Shown: positions 13,299-24,895 of the stretch, in pieces
Numbering within the stretch: the stretch's first letter is position 1
How the letters are laid out: each line of letters starts with the position of its first letter
DNA from: Hydractinia symbiolongicarpus
Lineage: Eukaryota; Cnidaria; Hydrozoa; Anthoathecata; Hydractiniidae
Length of the DNA: 64,000 bases
Assembly (NCBI RefSeq): GCF_029227915.1
Contig: NC_079887.1
Coordinates: forward strand, 27,031,650-27,095,649
Direction: 5' to 3'
Notes under the pieces: model-generated
The model's input: only the letters and a program-made list of their open reading frames with translations
Database searches by the model: none
What the model was told of the DNA's origin: nothing
Position numbers and translations under genes: made by a program

Positions 13299-14916
13299 AT
13301 CACCGGGAAACGAAAACCCGCGATTTCCCGTAAATCCCGGGCTTGGCACGTATAGTCAAATGTATACAAAGAAAGTACCCTGTGAGTTAACTCATTTCCA
13401 GAACGATTTTTTAAATTATTTTTTCACCACTAAAACGCATAAGACTTGAAGTTTTTAAAAATGTTTTCATTTTTGATGAGACGCTGAATAAAAGAAGTTT
13501 AATCGCCGGCAAACGAAAACCCGCGATTTCCCGTAAATCCCGGCTTGGCCCGTATAGTCAAAAGTTTACAAAGAAAGTACCCAGGGAGTAAACTCATTTC
13601 CCGAACGATTTTTTAAATTATTTTTCCACCACTAAAACGCATGAGACTTGTAGTTTTCAAAAATATTTTCATTTTTGATGAGACGCTGAATAAAAGCAGT
13701 TTAATCGCCGGCAAACGAAAACCCGCGATTTCCCTAAATCCTGGACTCGGCCCGTATAGTCAAAAGTATACAAAGAAAGTACCCAGGGAGTAAACTCATT
13801 TCCAGAACGATTTTTTAAATTATTTTTTCACCACTAAAACGCATAAGACTTGTAGTTTTTAAAAATGTTTTCATTTTTGATGAGACGCTGAATAAAAGAA
13901 GTTTAATCGCCGGCAAACGAAAACCCGCGATTTCCCGTAAATCCCGGGCTTGGCCCGTATAGTCAAAAGTATACGAAGAAAGTACCCAGGAAGTAAATTC
14001 ATTTCCCGAACGATTTTTTATATCATTTTTTTACCACTAAACGCATGAGACTTGTAGTTTTCAAAAATATTTTCATATTTGATGGGACGCTGAATAAAAG
14101 AAGTTTAATCGCCGGCAAACGAAAATCCGCGATTTCCCGTAAATCCCGGACTCGGCCCGTATAGTCAAAAGTATACAAGAAAGTACCCAGGGAGTAAACT
14201 CATTTCCCGAACGATTTTTTAAATTATTTTTTCACCACTAAAACGCATGAGACTTGTAGTTTTCAAAAATGTTTTCATTTTTAATGAGACGCTGAATAAA
14301 AGAAGTTTAATCGCCGGCAAACGAAAACCCGCGATTTCCCGTAAATCCCGGGCCTGGCCCGTATAGTCAAAAGTATACAAAGAAAGTACCCAGGGAGTAA
14401 ACTCATTTCCCGAACGATTTTTTAAATTACTTTTTCACCACTAAAACGCATGAGACTTGTAGTTTTTAAAAATGTTTTCATTTTTGATGAGACGCTGAAT
14501 AAAAGAAGTTTAATCGCCGGCAAACGAAAACCCGCGATGTCCCGTAAATCCCGGGCTTGGCCCGTATAGTCAAAAGTATACAAAGAAAGTACCCAGGGAG
14601 TAAACTCATTTCCCGAACGATTTTTTATATTATTTTTTTACCACTAAACGCATGAGACTTGTAGTTTTCAAAAATATTTTCATATTTGATGGGACGCTGA
14701 ATAAAAGAAGTTTAATCGCCGCCAAACAAAAATCCGCGATTTCCCGTAAATCCCGGACTCGGCCCGTATAGTCAAAAGTATACAAGAAAGTACCCAGGGA
14801 GTAAACTCATTTCCCGAACGATTTTTTAAATTATTTTTTCACCACTAAAACGCATGAGACTTGTAGTTTTCAAAAATGTTTTCATTTTTGATGAGACGCT
14901 GAATAAAAGAAGTTTA
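13299..14916. repeat. 8-monomer HOR, copy 2 (1618 bp)
   Basis: Second copy of the 1618-bp unit. It carries the same rare variants, including AGTTTACAAAG and a CCACC form of the T-rich stretch. The match ends near 14916, where ATCACCGGG is not renewed (CGCGGGCAAACG instead). Confidence 0.88.
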
Positions 14917-17529
14917 ATCGCGGGCAAACGAAAACCCGCGATTTCCCGTAAATCCCGGGCTTGGCCCGTATAGTCAAAAGTATACAAAGAAAGTACCCAG
15001 GAAGTAAACTCATTTTCCGAACGATTTTTTAAATTATTTTTTCACCACTAAAACGCATAAGACTTGTAGTTTTTAAAAATGTTTTCATTTTAGATGAGAC
15101 GCTGAATAAAAGAAGTTTAATCGCCGGCAAACGAAAACCCGCGATTTCCCGTAAATCCCGGGCTTGGCCCGTATAGTCGAAAGTATACAAAGAAAGTACC
15201 CAGGGAGTAAACTCATTTCCCGAACGATTTTTTATATTATTTTTTTACCACTAAACGCATGAGACTTGTAGTTTTCAAAAATATTTTCATATTTGATGGG
15301 ACGCTGAATAAAAGAAGTTTAATCGCCGGCAAACGAAAATCCGCGATTTCCCGTAAATCCCGGACTCGGCCCGTATAGTCAAAAGTATACAAGAAAGTAC
15401 CCAGGGAGTAAACTCATTTCCCGAACGATTTTTTAAATTATTTTTTCACCACTAAAACGCATGAGACTTGTAGTTTTCAAAAATTTTTTCATTTTTGATG
15501 AGACGCTGAATAAAAGAAGTTTAATCGCCGGCAAACGAAAACCCGCGATTTCCCGTAAATCCCGGGCTTGGCCCGTATAGTCAAAAGTATACAAAGAAAG
15601 TACCCAGGGAGTAAACTCATTTCCCGAACGATTTTTTAAATTACTTTTTCACCACTAAAACGCATAAGACTTGTAGTTTTTAAAAATGTTTTCATTTTTG
15701 ATGAGACGCTGAATAAAAGAAGTTTAATCGCCGGCAAACGAAAACCCGCGATTTCCCGTAAATCCCGGCTTGGCCCGTATAGTCAAAAGTATACAAAGAA
15801 AGTACCCAGGGAGTAAACTCATTTCCCGAACGATTTTTTAAATTATTTTTTCACCACTAAAACGCATGAGACTTGTAGTTTTCAAAAATGTTTTCATTTT
15901 TGATGGGACGCTGAATAAAAGTAGTTTAATCGCCGGCAAACGAAAACCCGCGATTTCCCTAAATCCTGGACTCGGCCCGTATAGTCAAAAGTATACAAAG
16001 AAAATACCCAGGGAGTAAACTCATTTCCAGAACGGTTTTCTAAATTATTTTTTAATCACTAAAACGCATAAGACTTGTAGTTTTTAAAAATGTTTTCATT
16101 TTTGATGAGACGCTGAATAAAAGAAGTTTAATCGCCGGCAAACGAAAACCCGCGATTTCCCGTAAATCCCGGGCTTGGCCCGTATAGTCAAAAGTATACA
16201 AAGAAAGTACCCAGGGAGTAAACTCATTTCCCGAACGATTTTTTATATTATTTTTTTACGACTAAACGCATGAGACTTGTAGTTTTCAAAAATATTTTCA
16301 TATTTGATGGGACGCTGAATAAAAGAAGTTTAATCGCCGGCAAACAAAAATCCGCGATTTCCCGTAAATCCCGGACTCGGCCCGTATAGTCAAAAGTATA
16401 CAAAGAAAGTACCCAGGGAGTAAACTCATTTTCCGAACGATTTTTTAAATTATTTTTTCACCACTAAAACGCATGAGACTTGTAGTTTTCAAAAATGTTT
16501 TCATTTTTGATGAGACGCTTAATGATAGAGGTTTAGTCGCCGGCAAACGAAATCCCGCGTTTTCCCGTAAATCCGGGGCTTGGCCCGTATAGTCGAATGT
16601 ATACAAAGAAAGTACCCAGGGAGTAAACTCAATTCCCGAACGATTTTTTAAATTATTTTTTCACCACTAAAACGCACGAGACTTGTAGTTTTCAAAAATG
16701 TTTTCATTTTTGATGAGACGCTGAATAAAAGCAGTTTAATCGCCGGCAAACGAAAACCCGCGATTTCCCTAAATCACGGACTCGGCCCGTATAGTCAAAA
16801 GTATACAAAGAAAGTACCCAGGGAGTAAACTCTTTTCCAGAACGATTTTTTAAATTATTTTTTCACCACTAAAACGCATAAGACTTGTAGTTTTTAAAAA
16901 TGTTTTCATTTTTGATGAGACGCTTAATGATAGAGGTTTAATTGCCGGCAAACGAAGTCCCGCGTTTTCCCGTAAATCTGGGGCTTGGCCCGTATAGTCG
17001 AATGTATACAAAGAAAGTACCCAGGGAGTAAACTCATTTCCCGAACGATTTTTTAAATTATTTTTTCACCACTAAAACGCATGAGACTTGTAGTTTTCAA
17101 AAATGTTTTCATTTTTGATGAGACGCTGAATAAAAGCAGTTTAATCGCCGGCAAACGAAAACCCGCGATTTCCCTAAATCACGGACTCGGCCTGTATAGT
17201 CAAAAGTATACAAAGAAAGTACCCAGGGAGTAAACTCTTTTCCAGAACGATTTTTTAAATTATTTTTTCACCACTAAAACGCATCAGACTTGTAGTTTTT
17301 AAAAATGTTTTCATTTTTGATGAGACGCTGAATAAAAGAAGTTTAATCGCCGGCAAACGAAAACACGCGATTTCCCGTAAATCCCGGCTTGGCCCGTATA
17401 GTCAAAAGTATACAAAGGAAGTACCCAGGGAGTAAACACATTTCCCGAACGATTTTTTAAATTACTTTTTTACCACTAAAACGCATGAGACTTGTAGTTT
17501 TCAAAAATGTTTTCATTTTTGATGAGACG

Positions 17530-19553
17530 CTTAATGAAAGAGGTTTAATCGCCGGAAAACGAAAACCCGCGATTTCCCGTAAATCCCGGGCTTGGCCCGT
17601 ATAGTCGAATGTATACAAAGAAAGTACCCTGTGAGTAAACTCATTTCCAGAACGATTTTTTAAATTATATTTTCACCACTAAAACGCATCACACTTGTAG
17701 TTTTTAAAAATGTTTTCATTTTTGATGAGACGCTGAATAAAAGAAGTTTAATCGCCGGCAAACGAAAACCTGCGATTACCCTAAATCCCGGGCTTGGCAC
17801 GTATAGTCGAATGTATACAAAGAAAGTACCCTGTGAGTAAACTCATTTCCAGAACGATTTTTTAAATTATTTTTTCACCACTAAAACGCATAAGACTTGT
17901 AGTTTTTAAAAATGTTTTCATTTTTGATGAGACGCTGAATAAAAGAAGTTTAATCGCCGGCAAACGAAAACCTGCGATTTCCCGTAAATCCCGGGCTTGG
18001 TCCGTATAGTCAAAAGTATACAAAGAAAGTACCCAGGGAGTAAACTCATTTCCCGAACGATTTTTTATATTATTTTTTTACCACTAAACGCATGAGACTT
18101 GTAGTTTTTAAAAATGTTTTCATTTTTGATGAGACGCTGAATAAAAGAAGTTTAATCGCCGGCAAACGAAAACCTGCGATTTCCCGTAAATCCCGGGCTT
18201 GGCCCGTATAGTCAAAAGTATACAAAGAAAGTACCCAGGGAGTAAACTCATTTCCCGAACGATTTTTTATATTATTTTTTTACCACTAAACGCATGAGAC
18301 TTGTAGTTTTTAAAAATATTTTTATATTTGATGGGACGCTGAATAAAAGAAGTTTAATCGCCGGCAAACGAAAATCCGCGATTTCCCGTAAATCCCGGAC
18401 TCGGCCCGTATAGTCAAAAGTATACAAGAAAGTACCCAGGGAGTAAACTCATTTCCCGAACGATTTTTTAAATTATTTTTTCACCACTAAAACGCATGAA
18501 ACTTGTAGTTTTAAAAAATGTTTTCATTTTTGATGAGACCCTGAATAAAAGAAGTTTAATCGCCGACAAACGAAAATCCGCGATTTCCCGTAAATCCGGG
18601 GCTTTGCCCGTATAGTCGAATGTATACAAAGAAAGTACCCAGGGAGTAAACTCATTTCCCGAACGATTTTTTAAATTATTTTTTCACCACTAAAACGCAT
18701 GAGACTTGTAGTTTTCAAAAATGTTTTCATTTTTTGATGAGACGCTGAATAAAAGCAGTTTAATCGCCGGCAAACGAAAACCCGCGATTTCCCTAAATCA
18801 CGGACTCGGCCCGTATTGTCAAAAGTATACAAAGAAAGTACCCAGGGAGTAAACTCATTTCCAGAACGATTTTTTAAATTATTTTTTCACCAGTAAAACG
18901 CATAAGACTTGTAGTTTTTAAAAATGTTTTCATTTTTGATGAGACGCTGAATAAAAGAAGTTTAATCGCCGGCAAACGAAAACACGCGATTTCCCGTAAA
19001 TCCCGGCTTGGCCCGTATAGTCAAAAGTATACAAAGAAAGTACCCAGGGAGTAAACACATTTCCCGAACGATTTTTTAAATTACTTTTTTACCACTAAAA
19101 CGCATGAGACTTGTAGTTTTCAAAAATGTTTTCATTTTTGATGAGACGCTTAATGAAAGAGGTTTGATAGCCGGAAAACGAAAACCCGCGATTTCCCGTA
19201 AATGCCGGGTTTGGCCCGTATAGTCGAATGTATACAAAGAAAGTACCCTGTGAGTAAACTCATTTCCAGAACGATTTTTTAAATTATTTTTTCACCACTA
19301 AAACGCATCACACTTGTAGTTTTTAAAAATGTTTTCATTTTTGATGAGACGCTGAATAAAAGAAGTTTAATCGCCGGCAAACGAAAACCTGCGATTACCC
19401 TAAATCCCGGGCTTGGCACGTATAGTCGAATGTATATAAAGAAAGTACCCTATGAGTAAACTCATTTCCAGAACGATTTTTTAAATTATTTTTTCACCAC
19501 TAAAACGCATCAGACTTGTAGTTTTTAAAAATGTTTTCATTTTTGATGAGACG
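17530..19553. repeat. 10-monomer HOR, copy 1 (2024 bp)
   Basis: The unit begins in the CTTAATGAAAGAGG variant. The unique CCGTATTGTC variant lies at 18811 here and at 20835 in the next copy, 2024 bp apart (10 monomers). ATGTATATAAAG and CCCTATGAG variants near its end recur at the same offset. Confidence 0.85.
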
Positions 19554-21577
19554 CTTAATGAAAGAGGTTTAATCGCCGGAAAACGAAAACCCGCGATTTC
19601 CCGTAAATCCCGGGCTTGGCCCGTATAGTCGAATGTATACAAAGAAAGTACCCTGTGAGTAAACTCATTTCCAGAACGATTTTTTAAATTATATTTTCAC
19701 CACTAAAACGCATCACACTTGTAGTTTTTAAAAATGTTTTCATTTTTGATGAGACGCTGAATAAAAGAAGTTTAATCGCCGGCAAACGAAAACCTGCGAT
19801 TACCCTAAATCCCGGGCTTGGCACGTATAGTCGAATGTATACAAAGAAAGTACCCTGTGAGTAAACTCATTTCCAGAACAATTTTTTAAATTATTTTTTC
19901 ACCACTAAAACGCATAAGACTTGTAGTTTTTAAAAATGTTTTCATTTTTGATGAGACGCTGAATAAAAGAAGTTTAATCGCCGGCAAACGAAAACCTGCG
20001 ATTTCCCGTAAATCCCGGGCTTGGTCCGTATAGTCAAAAGTATACAAAGAAAGTACCCAGGGAGTAAACTCATTTCCCGAACGATTTTTTATATTATTTT
20101 TTTACCACTAAACGCATGAGACTTGTAGTTTTTAAAAATGTTTTCATTTTTGATGAGACGCTGAATAAAAGAAGTTTAATCGCCGGCAAATGAAAACCTG
20201 CGATTTCCCGTAAATCCCGGGCTTGGCCCGTATAGTCAAAAGTATACAAAGAAAGTACCCAGGGAGTAAACTCATTTCCCGAACGATTTTTTATATTATT
20301 TTTTTACCACTAAACGCATGAGACTTGTAGTTTTTAAAAATATTTTCATATTTGATGGGACGCTGAATAAAAGAAGTTTAATCGCCGGCAAACGAAAATC
20401 CGCGATTTCCCGTAAATCCCGGACTCGGCCCGTATAGTCAAAAGTATACAAGAAAGTACCCAGGGAGTAAACTCATTTCCCGAACGATTTTTTAAATTAT
20501 TTTTTCACCACTAAAACGCATGAAACTTGTAGTTTTAAAAAATGTTTTCATTTTTGATGAGACCCTGAATAAAAGAAGTTTAATCGCCGACAAACGAAAA
20601 TCCGCGATTTCCCGTAAATCCGGGGCTTTGCCCGTATAGTCGAATGTATACAAAGAAAGTACCCAGGGAGTAAACTCATTTCCCGAACGATTTTTTAAAT
20701 TATTTTTTCACCACTAAAACGCATGAGACTTGTAGTTTTCAAAAATGTTTTCATTTTTTGATGAGACGCTGAATAAAAGCAGTTTAATCGCCGGCAAACG
20801 AAAACCCGCGATTTCCCTAAATCACGGACTCGGCCCGTATTGTCAAAAGTATACAAAGAAAGTACCCAGGGAGTAAACTCATTTCCAGAACGATTTTTTA
20901 AATTATTTTTTCACCACTAAAACGCATAAGACTTGTAGTTTTTAAAAATGTTTTCATTTTTGATGAGACGCTGAATAAAAGAAGTTTAATCGCCGGCAAA
21001 CGAAAACACGCGATTTCCCGTAAATCCCGGCTTGGCCCGTATAGTCAAAAGTATACAAAGAAAGTACCCAGGGAGTAAACACATTTCCCGAACGATTTTT
21101 TAAATTACTTTTTTACCACTAAAACGCATGAGACTTGTAGTTTTCAAAAATGTTTTCATTTTTGATGAGACGCTTAATGAAAGAGGTTTAATAGCCGGAA
21201 AACGAAAACCCGCGATTTCCCGTAAATGCCGGGTTTGGCCCGTATAGTCGAATGTATACAAAGAAAGTACCCTGTGAGTAAACTCATTTCCAGAACGATT
21301 TTTTAAATTATTTTTTCACCACTAAAACGCATCACACTTGTAGTTTTTAAAAATATTTTCATTTTTGATGAGACGCTGAATAAAAGAAGTTTAATCGCCG
21401 GCAAACGAAAACCTGCGATTACCCTAAATCCCGGGCTTGGCACGTATAGTCGAATGTATATAAAGAAAGTACCCTATGAGTAAACTCATTTCCAGAACGA
21501 TTTTTTAAATTATTTTTTCACCACTAAAACGCATCAGACTTGTAGTTTTTAAAAATGTTTTCATTTTTGATGAGACG
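19554..21577. repeat. 10-monomer HOR, copy 2 (2024 bp)
   Basis: Second copy of the 2024-bp unit, with few substitutions (for example GTTTGATAGCC near 19164 against GTTTAATAGCC near 21188). The following stretch, 21578-21720, matches 17330-17470. A mobile insertion cuts it there, and the unit continues at 27041 with a third, related copy (CCGTATTG again at 28583). Confidence 0.85.
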
Positions 21578-21719
21578 CTGAATAAAAGAAGTTTAATCGC
21601 CGGCAAGCGAAAACACGCGATTTCCCGTAAATCCCGGCTTGGCCCGTATAGTCAAAAGTATACAAAGGAAGTACCCAGGGAGTAAACACATTTCCCGAAC
21701 GATTTTTTAAATTACTTTT

Positions 21720-21729
21720 TTGCGGAGAG
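21720..21729 (+). repeat. Left inverted-repeat end of the 5.3-kb insertion
   Basis: TTGCGGAGAG, exact reverse complement of 27014-27023. The first one or two T's may be host sequence. Confidence 0.5.
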
Positions 21730-21730
21730 A

Positions 21731-21767
21731 AGCGGAGGGCGCGTCAGCGCCCGGAGCGTAGCGGAGC
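21731..21767 (+). repeat. GC-rich stem-loop near the left end of the insertion
   Basis: GGGCGC-GTCA-GCGCCC (21737-21752) is a perfect 6-bp stem with a four-base loop. It is flanked by the direct repeat AGCGGAG at 21731 and 21760. It stands out as a GC-rich island in AT-rich DNA and may be a terminal structure of the mobile element. Confidence 0.6.
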
Positions 21768-21999
21768 CCATTTCCTCATTAAATAAGCCAAATATAAGGG
21801 ACGGAGGAGAGTGTATAGGATTTCCGCCCCCACTATACATCAAAATCATTGAATTTTCGTGCCACTTTTTTTTTGGACTGGGTTGCCCAGTACTTTAATC
21901 CGGTCATTCTCTTATATAATTGCTAAATTAAGCGAGACAAGGTGTTTTTTTATTGACACAACGAGGGAGTGCTTTTGTTTATTTAAAGATGGCCTAGCG
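21768..21999. other. Non-coding left part of the insertion
   Basis: No gene seen. It contains a perfect small palindrome, ACTGGG-TTG-CCCAGT, at 21877-21891 after a T-run. Otherwise it is unremarkable AT-rich sequence. Confidence 0.5.
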
Positions 22000-22243
22000 T
22001 AATTTGTATATTGTATATATATATACGCAGACCCAATTAGGGCCCGCGCTCTACTAGACAACTCCCGGCAACATCCAACGGCCCACACAGTGTGCCATCT
22101 TCCCAATTTCCCTCACATGGCTTGGGTTAACCCGGGGGTATGGTAACATTCACTCGCCCATGTTGAATCGCCGTCAAGAGGAATCGAACCCCGGTCTCCC
22201 GCACAGAGTACGAGAGCTATAACCACTAATCTATGGCGCGACA
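22000..22243 (-). mobile_element. tRNA-headed SINE-like element, minus strand
   Basis: On the minus strand a tRNA-like head covers about 22242-22167. It has an A-box-like TAGATTAGTGG (complement of 22223-22233) and a B-box GGTTCGATTCC (complement of 22180-22190), the internal RNA polymerase III promoter layout. The anticodon and acceptor regions do not fold into a normal tRNA, so this is not a tRNA gene. A GC-richer body follows, then a TA-dinucleotide tail (about 22000-22026), typical of SINE ends. I could not find a convincing target-site duplication, so the exact ends are approximate. Confidence 0.6.
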
Positions 22244-22933
22244 TTACTATTTTAGAAAAGTCAGCAACACAAAATTTGTTGGCTCTGACAGTTTTATATA
22301 TGAAAAACCAAGAACCAAAAAGTTTAGAAAAGTCAGCAAAAAAACATAGCTAGCTATAGTCACATATTCTGCAAATAGTACGTTCGGTCCCCACTGATGA
22401 TCAATGTTTATGTAAAGGTATGTCACGTGTAATCGTTTACGTTGGTCAGCCACAAAGGGCAGTAGTTTTCAACATTGAGGGGGAATGGAAAGCCATATTT
22501 TTGTGGACGATTGTAGCTATATTGTACACAGGTCAGGAAATAAATTTTTTTAACCCTGCCAGTGAGCATACACCAGTACGGCTCAAGTTACAGAAACGGA
22601 AATTATTGCAATATAAATATATATATCGGGAAACTTTTTGAACATGTATATACATTTGTTATTTGTTTGAGACGTTTTAAATTCTGATGCTTACATCCAA
22701 CACCTGCATTTTTTATTACCAGGGCAAATTCTGACGAACGGTTATCATGCAATCGTCAACACCTATAGCTATACTGAAAATATTTAAATATATGTATATA
22801 TGGATTTGACGATATTGGTTGTTAATAACTCTAACAATATTAACAGTCAAGGTACAGAAGAAAGCTTAGTAAGTTTCTGAGTATAATGTGAAACTGTTAA
22901 AATTCTGTATGCCATGTATATATTATGTATTAT
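22244..22933. other. Non-coding AT-rich stretch
   Basis: No gene, splice structure or transposon end is convincing here. A 17-bp direct repeat, TTTAGAAAAGTCAGCAA, occurs at 22251-22267 and 22323-22339. Short open frames on both strands have no recognisable content. Confidence 0.5.
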
Positions 22934-23020
22934 GCCCTGTTGGTCTAATGGCTATGACACTCATTTATGGAAATGGGAGATCTGGGTTCGAATCCTGGAC
23001 AGGGCTAGGAAAAACATAAC
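22934..23020 (+). mobile_element. tRNA-like SINE head with 3' tail, copy 1
   Basis: The 72-nt head at 22934-23005 has a perfect 7-bp acceptor stem (GCCCTGT/ACAGGGC), a D-arm-like GTCTAATGGCTATGAC and a T-arm with loop TTCGAAT. GGTTCGAATCC is a full B-box. The anticodon arm cannot form a seven-base loop: its best pairing is CATTT-ATGG-AAATG, so no usable anticodon exists. The 3' tail TAGGAAAAACATAA is shared with a second copy at 43661-43743, showing that a unit longer than the tRNA was copied. Best read as a tRNA-derived SINE or SINE fragment. Confidence 0.65.
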
Positions 23021-23141
23021 TATAATGCACGCCTTGGTAATCCGTAATTAAGCTTGCTTTTTCTATTGTTGTCTTATCAGGGAAGTTGTTTACTGTATTT
23101 TCTATTAAATTATACTATTTGATACATGTAATGAACAACTT
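23021..23141. other. Non-coding spacer
   Basis: AT-rich; no feature recognised between the SINE-like element and the CTAG-rich stretch. Confidence 0.4.
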
Positions 23142-23362
23142 TTTAGCCTTTAGCTAGCTACCTAGCTAATGCAAAGCCATGTAAAAAGATCATCACTAGC
23201 TACCTAACTAAAGCTAGTGAACATATAGCTGGCTAGTATAAAAGTAGCTGGAAAAAAAGAATTGTTCTTGACAGGCTCATATCTTTTGACTACACATATT
23301 ATATTCAGTCGGGTAATTTTGCCCTGATTAGGAATATCTATAGGATTAAAACTGGCTAGCTA
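23142..23362. repeat. Degenerate TAGC/CTAG-rich simple-sequence stretch
   Basis: TAGCTAGCTACCTAGCTAA, CTAGCTACCTAACTAAAGCTAG, CTGGCTAGTA and CTGGCTAGCTAGTA recur through the stretch. The sequence is rich in CTAG and GCTAGC palindromes without a fixed period. No gene seen. Confidence 0.6.
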
Positions 23363-23571
23363 GTATAGTATCCTAAATGAAACCGACCCTTCTTTGACCC
23401 ACCGGTAGGTAAACGGACACCGGATACCATGTTTATTTACATCTTAGCACTTTCTGATTGGTTAGATTATAAACAAAAAGTAATGTCATTGGCCCGTGAT
23501 ATATTTTTTCAACATATTTATATGCGATATATTGCGTCCGGAACAAACTGCGAATTTGCTAATGCAGACGC
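23363..23571. other. Non-coding spacer upstream of the foldback element
   Basis: Nothing recognised; contains short matched words such as CACCGG (about 23400-23424) that could form a weak hairpin. Confidence 0.35.
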
Positions 23572-23647
23572 AGGTAACTACATTCTCGACCCCAGAGCTC
23601 TTTGAGATAAATTTGAAAGGGCTCTGGGGACGAGAATGAGGTAACTA
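23572..23647. mobile_element. 58-bp foldback MITE with 9-bp direct repeats
   Basis: Arms at 23581-23603 and 23616-23638 are inverted repeats of 23 bp matching at 21 positions (CATTCTCG...CCAGAGC...), separated by only 12 bp. The 9-bp direct repeat AGGTAACTA sits immediately outside on both sides (23572-23580 and 23639-23647), as expected for a target-site duplication. An element this short with 9-bp duplications fits a minimal non-autonomous DNA transposon (Mutator- or Merlin-like target size). The superfamily cannot be set from the sequence. Confidence 0.75.
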
Positions 23648-23650
23648 TAG

Positions 23651-23762
23651 TTTTTCCAAAAACAAACATTTTTTCCATTGATTTATTGGACAAAATGGAA
23701 CACGTAGATTTTTCCAAACACAAAAATTCTTCGCTTTGATTGGATAAAGTAGAACACGTGGT
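23651..23762. repeat. Imperfect tandem duplication, ~58-bp unit
   Basis: TTTTTCCAAA at 23651 and 23709 each begin a similar stretch containing ATTGGA-A-AA and GAACACGT(A/G). The two copies differ at several sites. It lies just upstream of the TATA box of the three-exon gene, so a regulatory role is possible but unsupported. Confidence 0.55.
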
Positions 23763-23850
23763 TTAAGCGATGGAAATATACTTTTCTGGCGCCACTTTTT
23801 TCAAACCCTCTGGAAATTTACCGGAGTGTGTTGTGTTTGTTTACTTGTTA

Positions 23851-23857
23851 TATAAAA
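23851..23857 (+). promoter_or_regulatory. Candidate TATA box of the three-exon gene
   Basis: TATAAAA at 23851-23857. Transcription would start near 23880. A leader exon ending before the donor-like GTGAGT at 23915 would join the acceptor TTTTTTAG at 24871-24878, 17 nt before the start codon. In that spliced leader a TAG (23905-23907) is in frame upstream of the ATG, which would set the start. The leader exon and its 964-bp intron are inferred from splice consensus only. Confidence 0.45.
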
Positions 23858-24290
23858 CCATTTGGCACTGAATATTTCCTTTGATATTGTTTTGTTCCAT
23901 AGCATAGATTATTTGTGAGTTTAGTCAGTAAATTTTAGCTACCACAAGGGAATTAATTTAGCAAGCTTTTGTCCATTTGGCGAAAATTCATTTTTTTCTT
24001 GGTATTTTTGGGAAAAATTAATAATAAATATATATATTAGTATACATATAGAAAATTGTTCTGAAGTATTTCATTATATCGTCTGCACCAGACAGTTAGG
24101 GACCGTTCACATATTACGTAATAAATTTTTTATAAATATCCAAATAAATATCCAAATAAATATGTACAAAATTGACTACTGTATTTTTTTGTCACTATGT
24201 AGCACCTTGTAGATTTTTTGACCATTCTTTAATTTTATTATTAAACATTCATAAATAATAAGATTCTTTCTAAGCATCCGAAAATATATA

Positions 24291-24819
24291 CAGTACACTC
24301 CCGATAACTCGAACGCCCAATAACTCGAACTTCCAGTAACTTGAACTGTTTTTGAATTCCCGTTGAACCTTCACTAATACTTTCTCACAAAAATCACTCG
24401 ATAACTCGAACCCCCGATAACTCGAACATTTGTTAAGTCGAACCTGGACAGAAATTCCCCCGATAACTCGAACTTCAGAGGAAAAATGAAAACAATCTCG
24501 GTAAAAAGTGACTACTTTTCTTTCAATAATATAAATTGTTCTTCCAAAGTTGACAAAAACTTTTTTCTCCTGTATTTTAATTGACAGAGAGAGACGTTAC
24601 CGCTACAGTGAAACAGAGTCACATTAGAACTTTTTTCAGTGATGTATAACTATGACTGTATTCTTGTTAGAATAGAAAAGAAAAAAAAAATTTAATAACT
24701 CGAACTATTTTCACTTATCGGCCAAAGTTCGAGTTATCGAATGCCCCGGTAAGTCGAACATTCGATAACTCGAACTATTTTTTTGGTCCCTTGAGGTTCG
24801 AGTTATCGGGAGTGTACTG
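24291..24819. mobile_element. 529-bp MITE, pogo/Tigger (Tc1-mariner) type
   Basis: The terminal inverted repeats 24291-24314 and 24796-24819 are perfect over 24 bp, starting CAGTACACTCCCGATAACTC. TA dinucleotides flank both ends (24289-24290 and 24820-24821), the target duplication of Tc1/mariner-type elements. CAG starts and CGATAACTCGAA-type repeated motifs are known from pogo/Tigger elements. About ten copies of CGATAACTCGAAC-like words, in both orientations, crowd both subterminal regions and may be transposase-binding sites. No transposase frame is present, so it is non-autonomous. It lies within the inferred first intron of the gene at 24896-25477, about 60 bp before the acceptor. Confidence 0.88.
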
Positions 24820-24895
24820 TACTGATAATCTAGAAATAATTTGTGATGTTTTACAACTGATTTATTTGTGTTTTTTAGCAAATATAGAGAAAAAA

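Larger units (their letters stand above)
1..21720. repeat. Satellite array, block 1 (~202-bp monomer, ~107 copies)
   Basis: Head-to-tail tandem repeat with a monomer of 200-204 bp. Setting CGTATAGTC as monomer base 1, successive starts fall at 1, 202, 405, 608 and 810. Landmarks in order are GTATAC, TACCCAGGGAGTAAACTC, a T-rich stretch, CACTAAAACGCATGAGAC, the dyad AAAAATG-TTTT-CATTTTT, GACGCTGAATAAAAG, CGCCGGCAAACG and CGATTTCCCGTAAATCCCGG. Subtypes recur: a 'TATATT...CATATTTGATGGGACGC' form, a 'CCTGTGAG...CATTTCCAG' form, and a 'CTTAATGA(T/A)AGAGG' form. No gene is seen. The block ends abruptly at a T-run at 21716-21721 where a mobile insertion begins. It is likely non-coding heterochromatic DNA; the centromeric association is inference only. 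Confidence 0.98.

Noticed and set aside
1-21720. CRISPR-like array
   Set aside because: Units are contiguous 202-bp monomers with no unique spacers, in a eukaryotic context.
22247-22641. Short frames on both strands
   Set aside because: No homology recognised, no splice or promoter context, AT-rich non-coding composition.
22934-23005. Functional tRNA gene
   Set aside because: The acceptor, D and T arms fold, but the anticodon arm lacks a seven-base loop, and a second copy shares the sequence beyond the tRNA 3' end.
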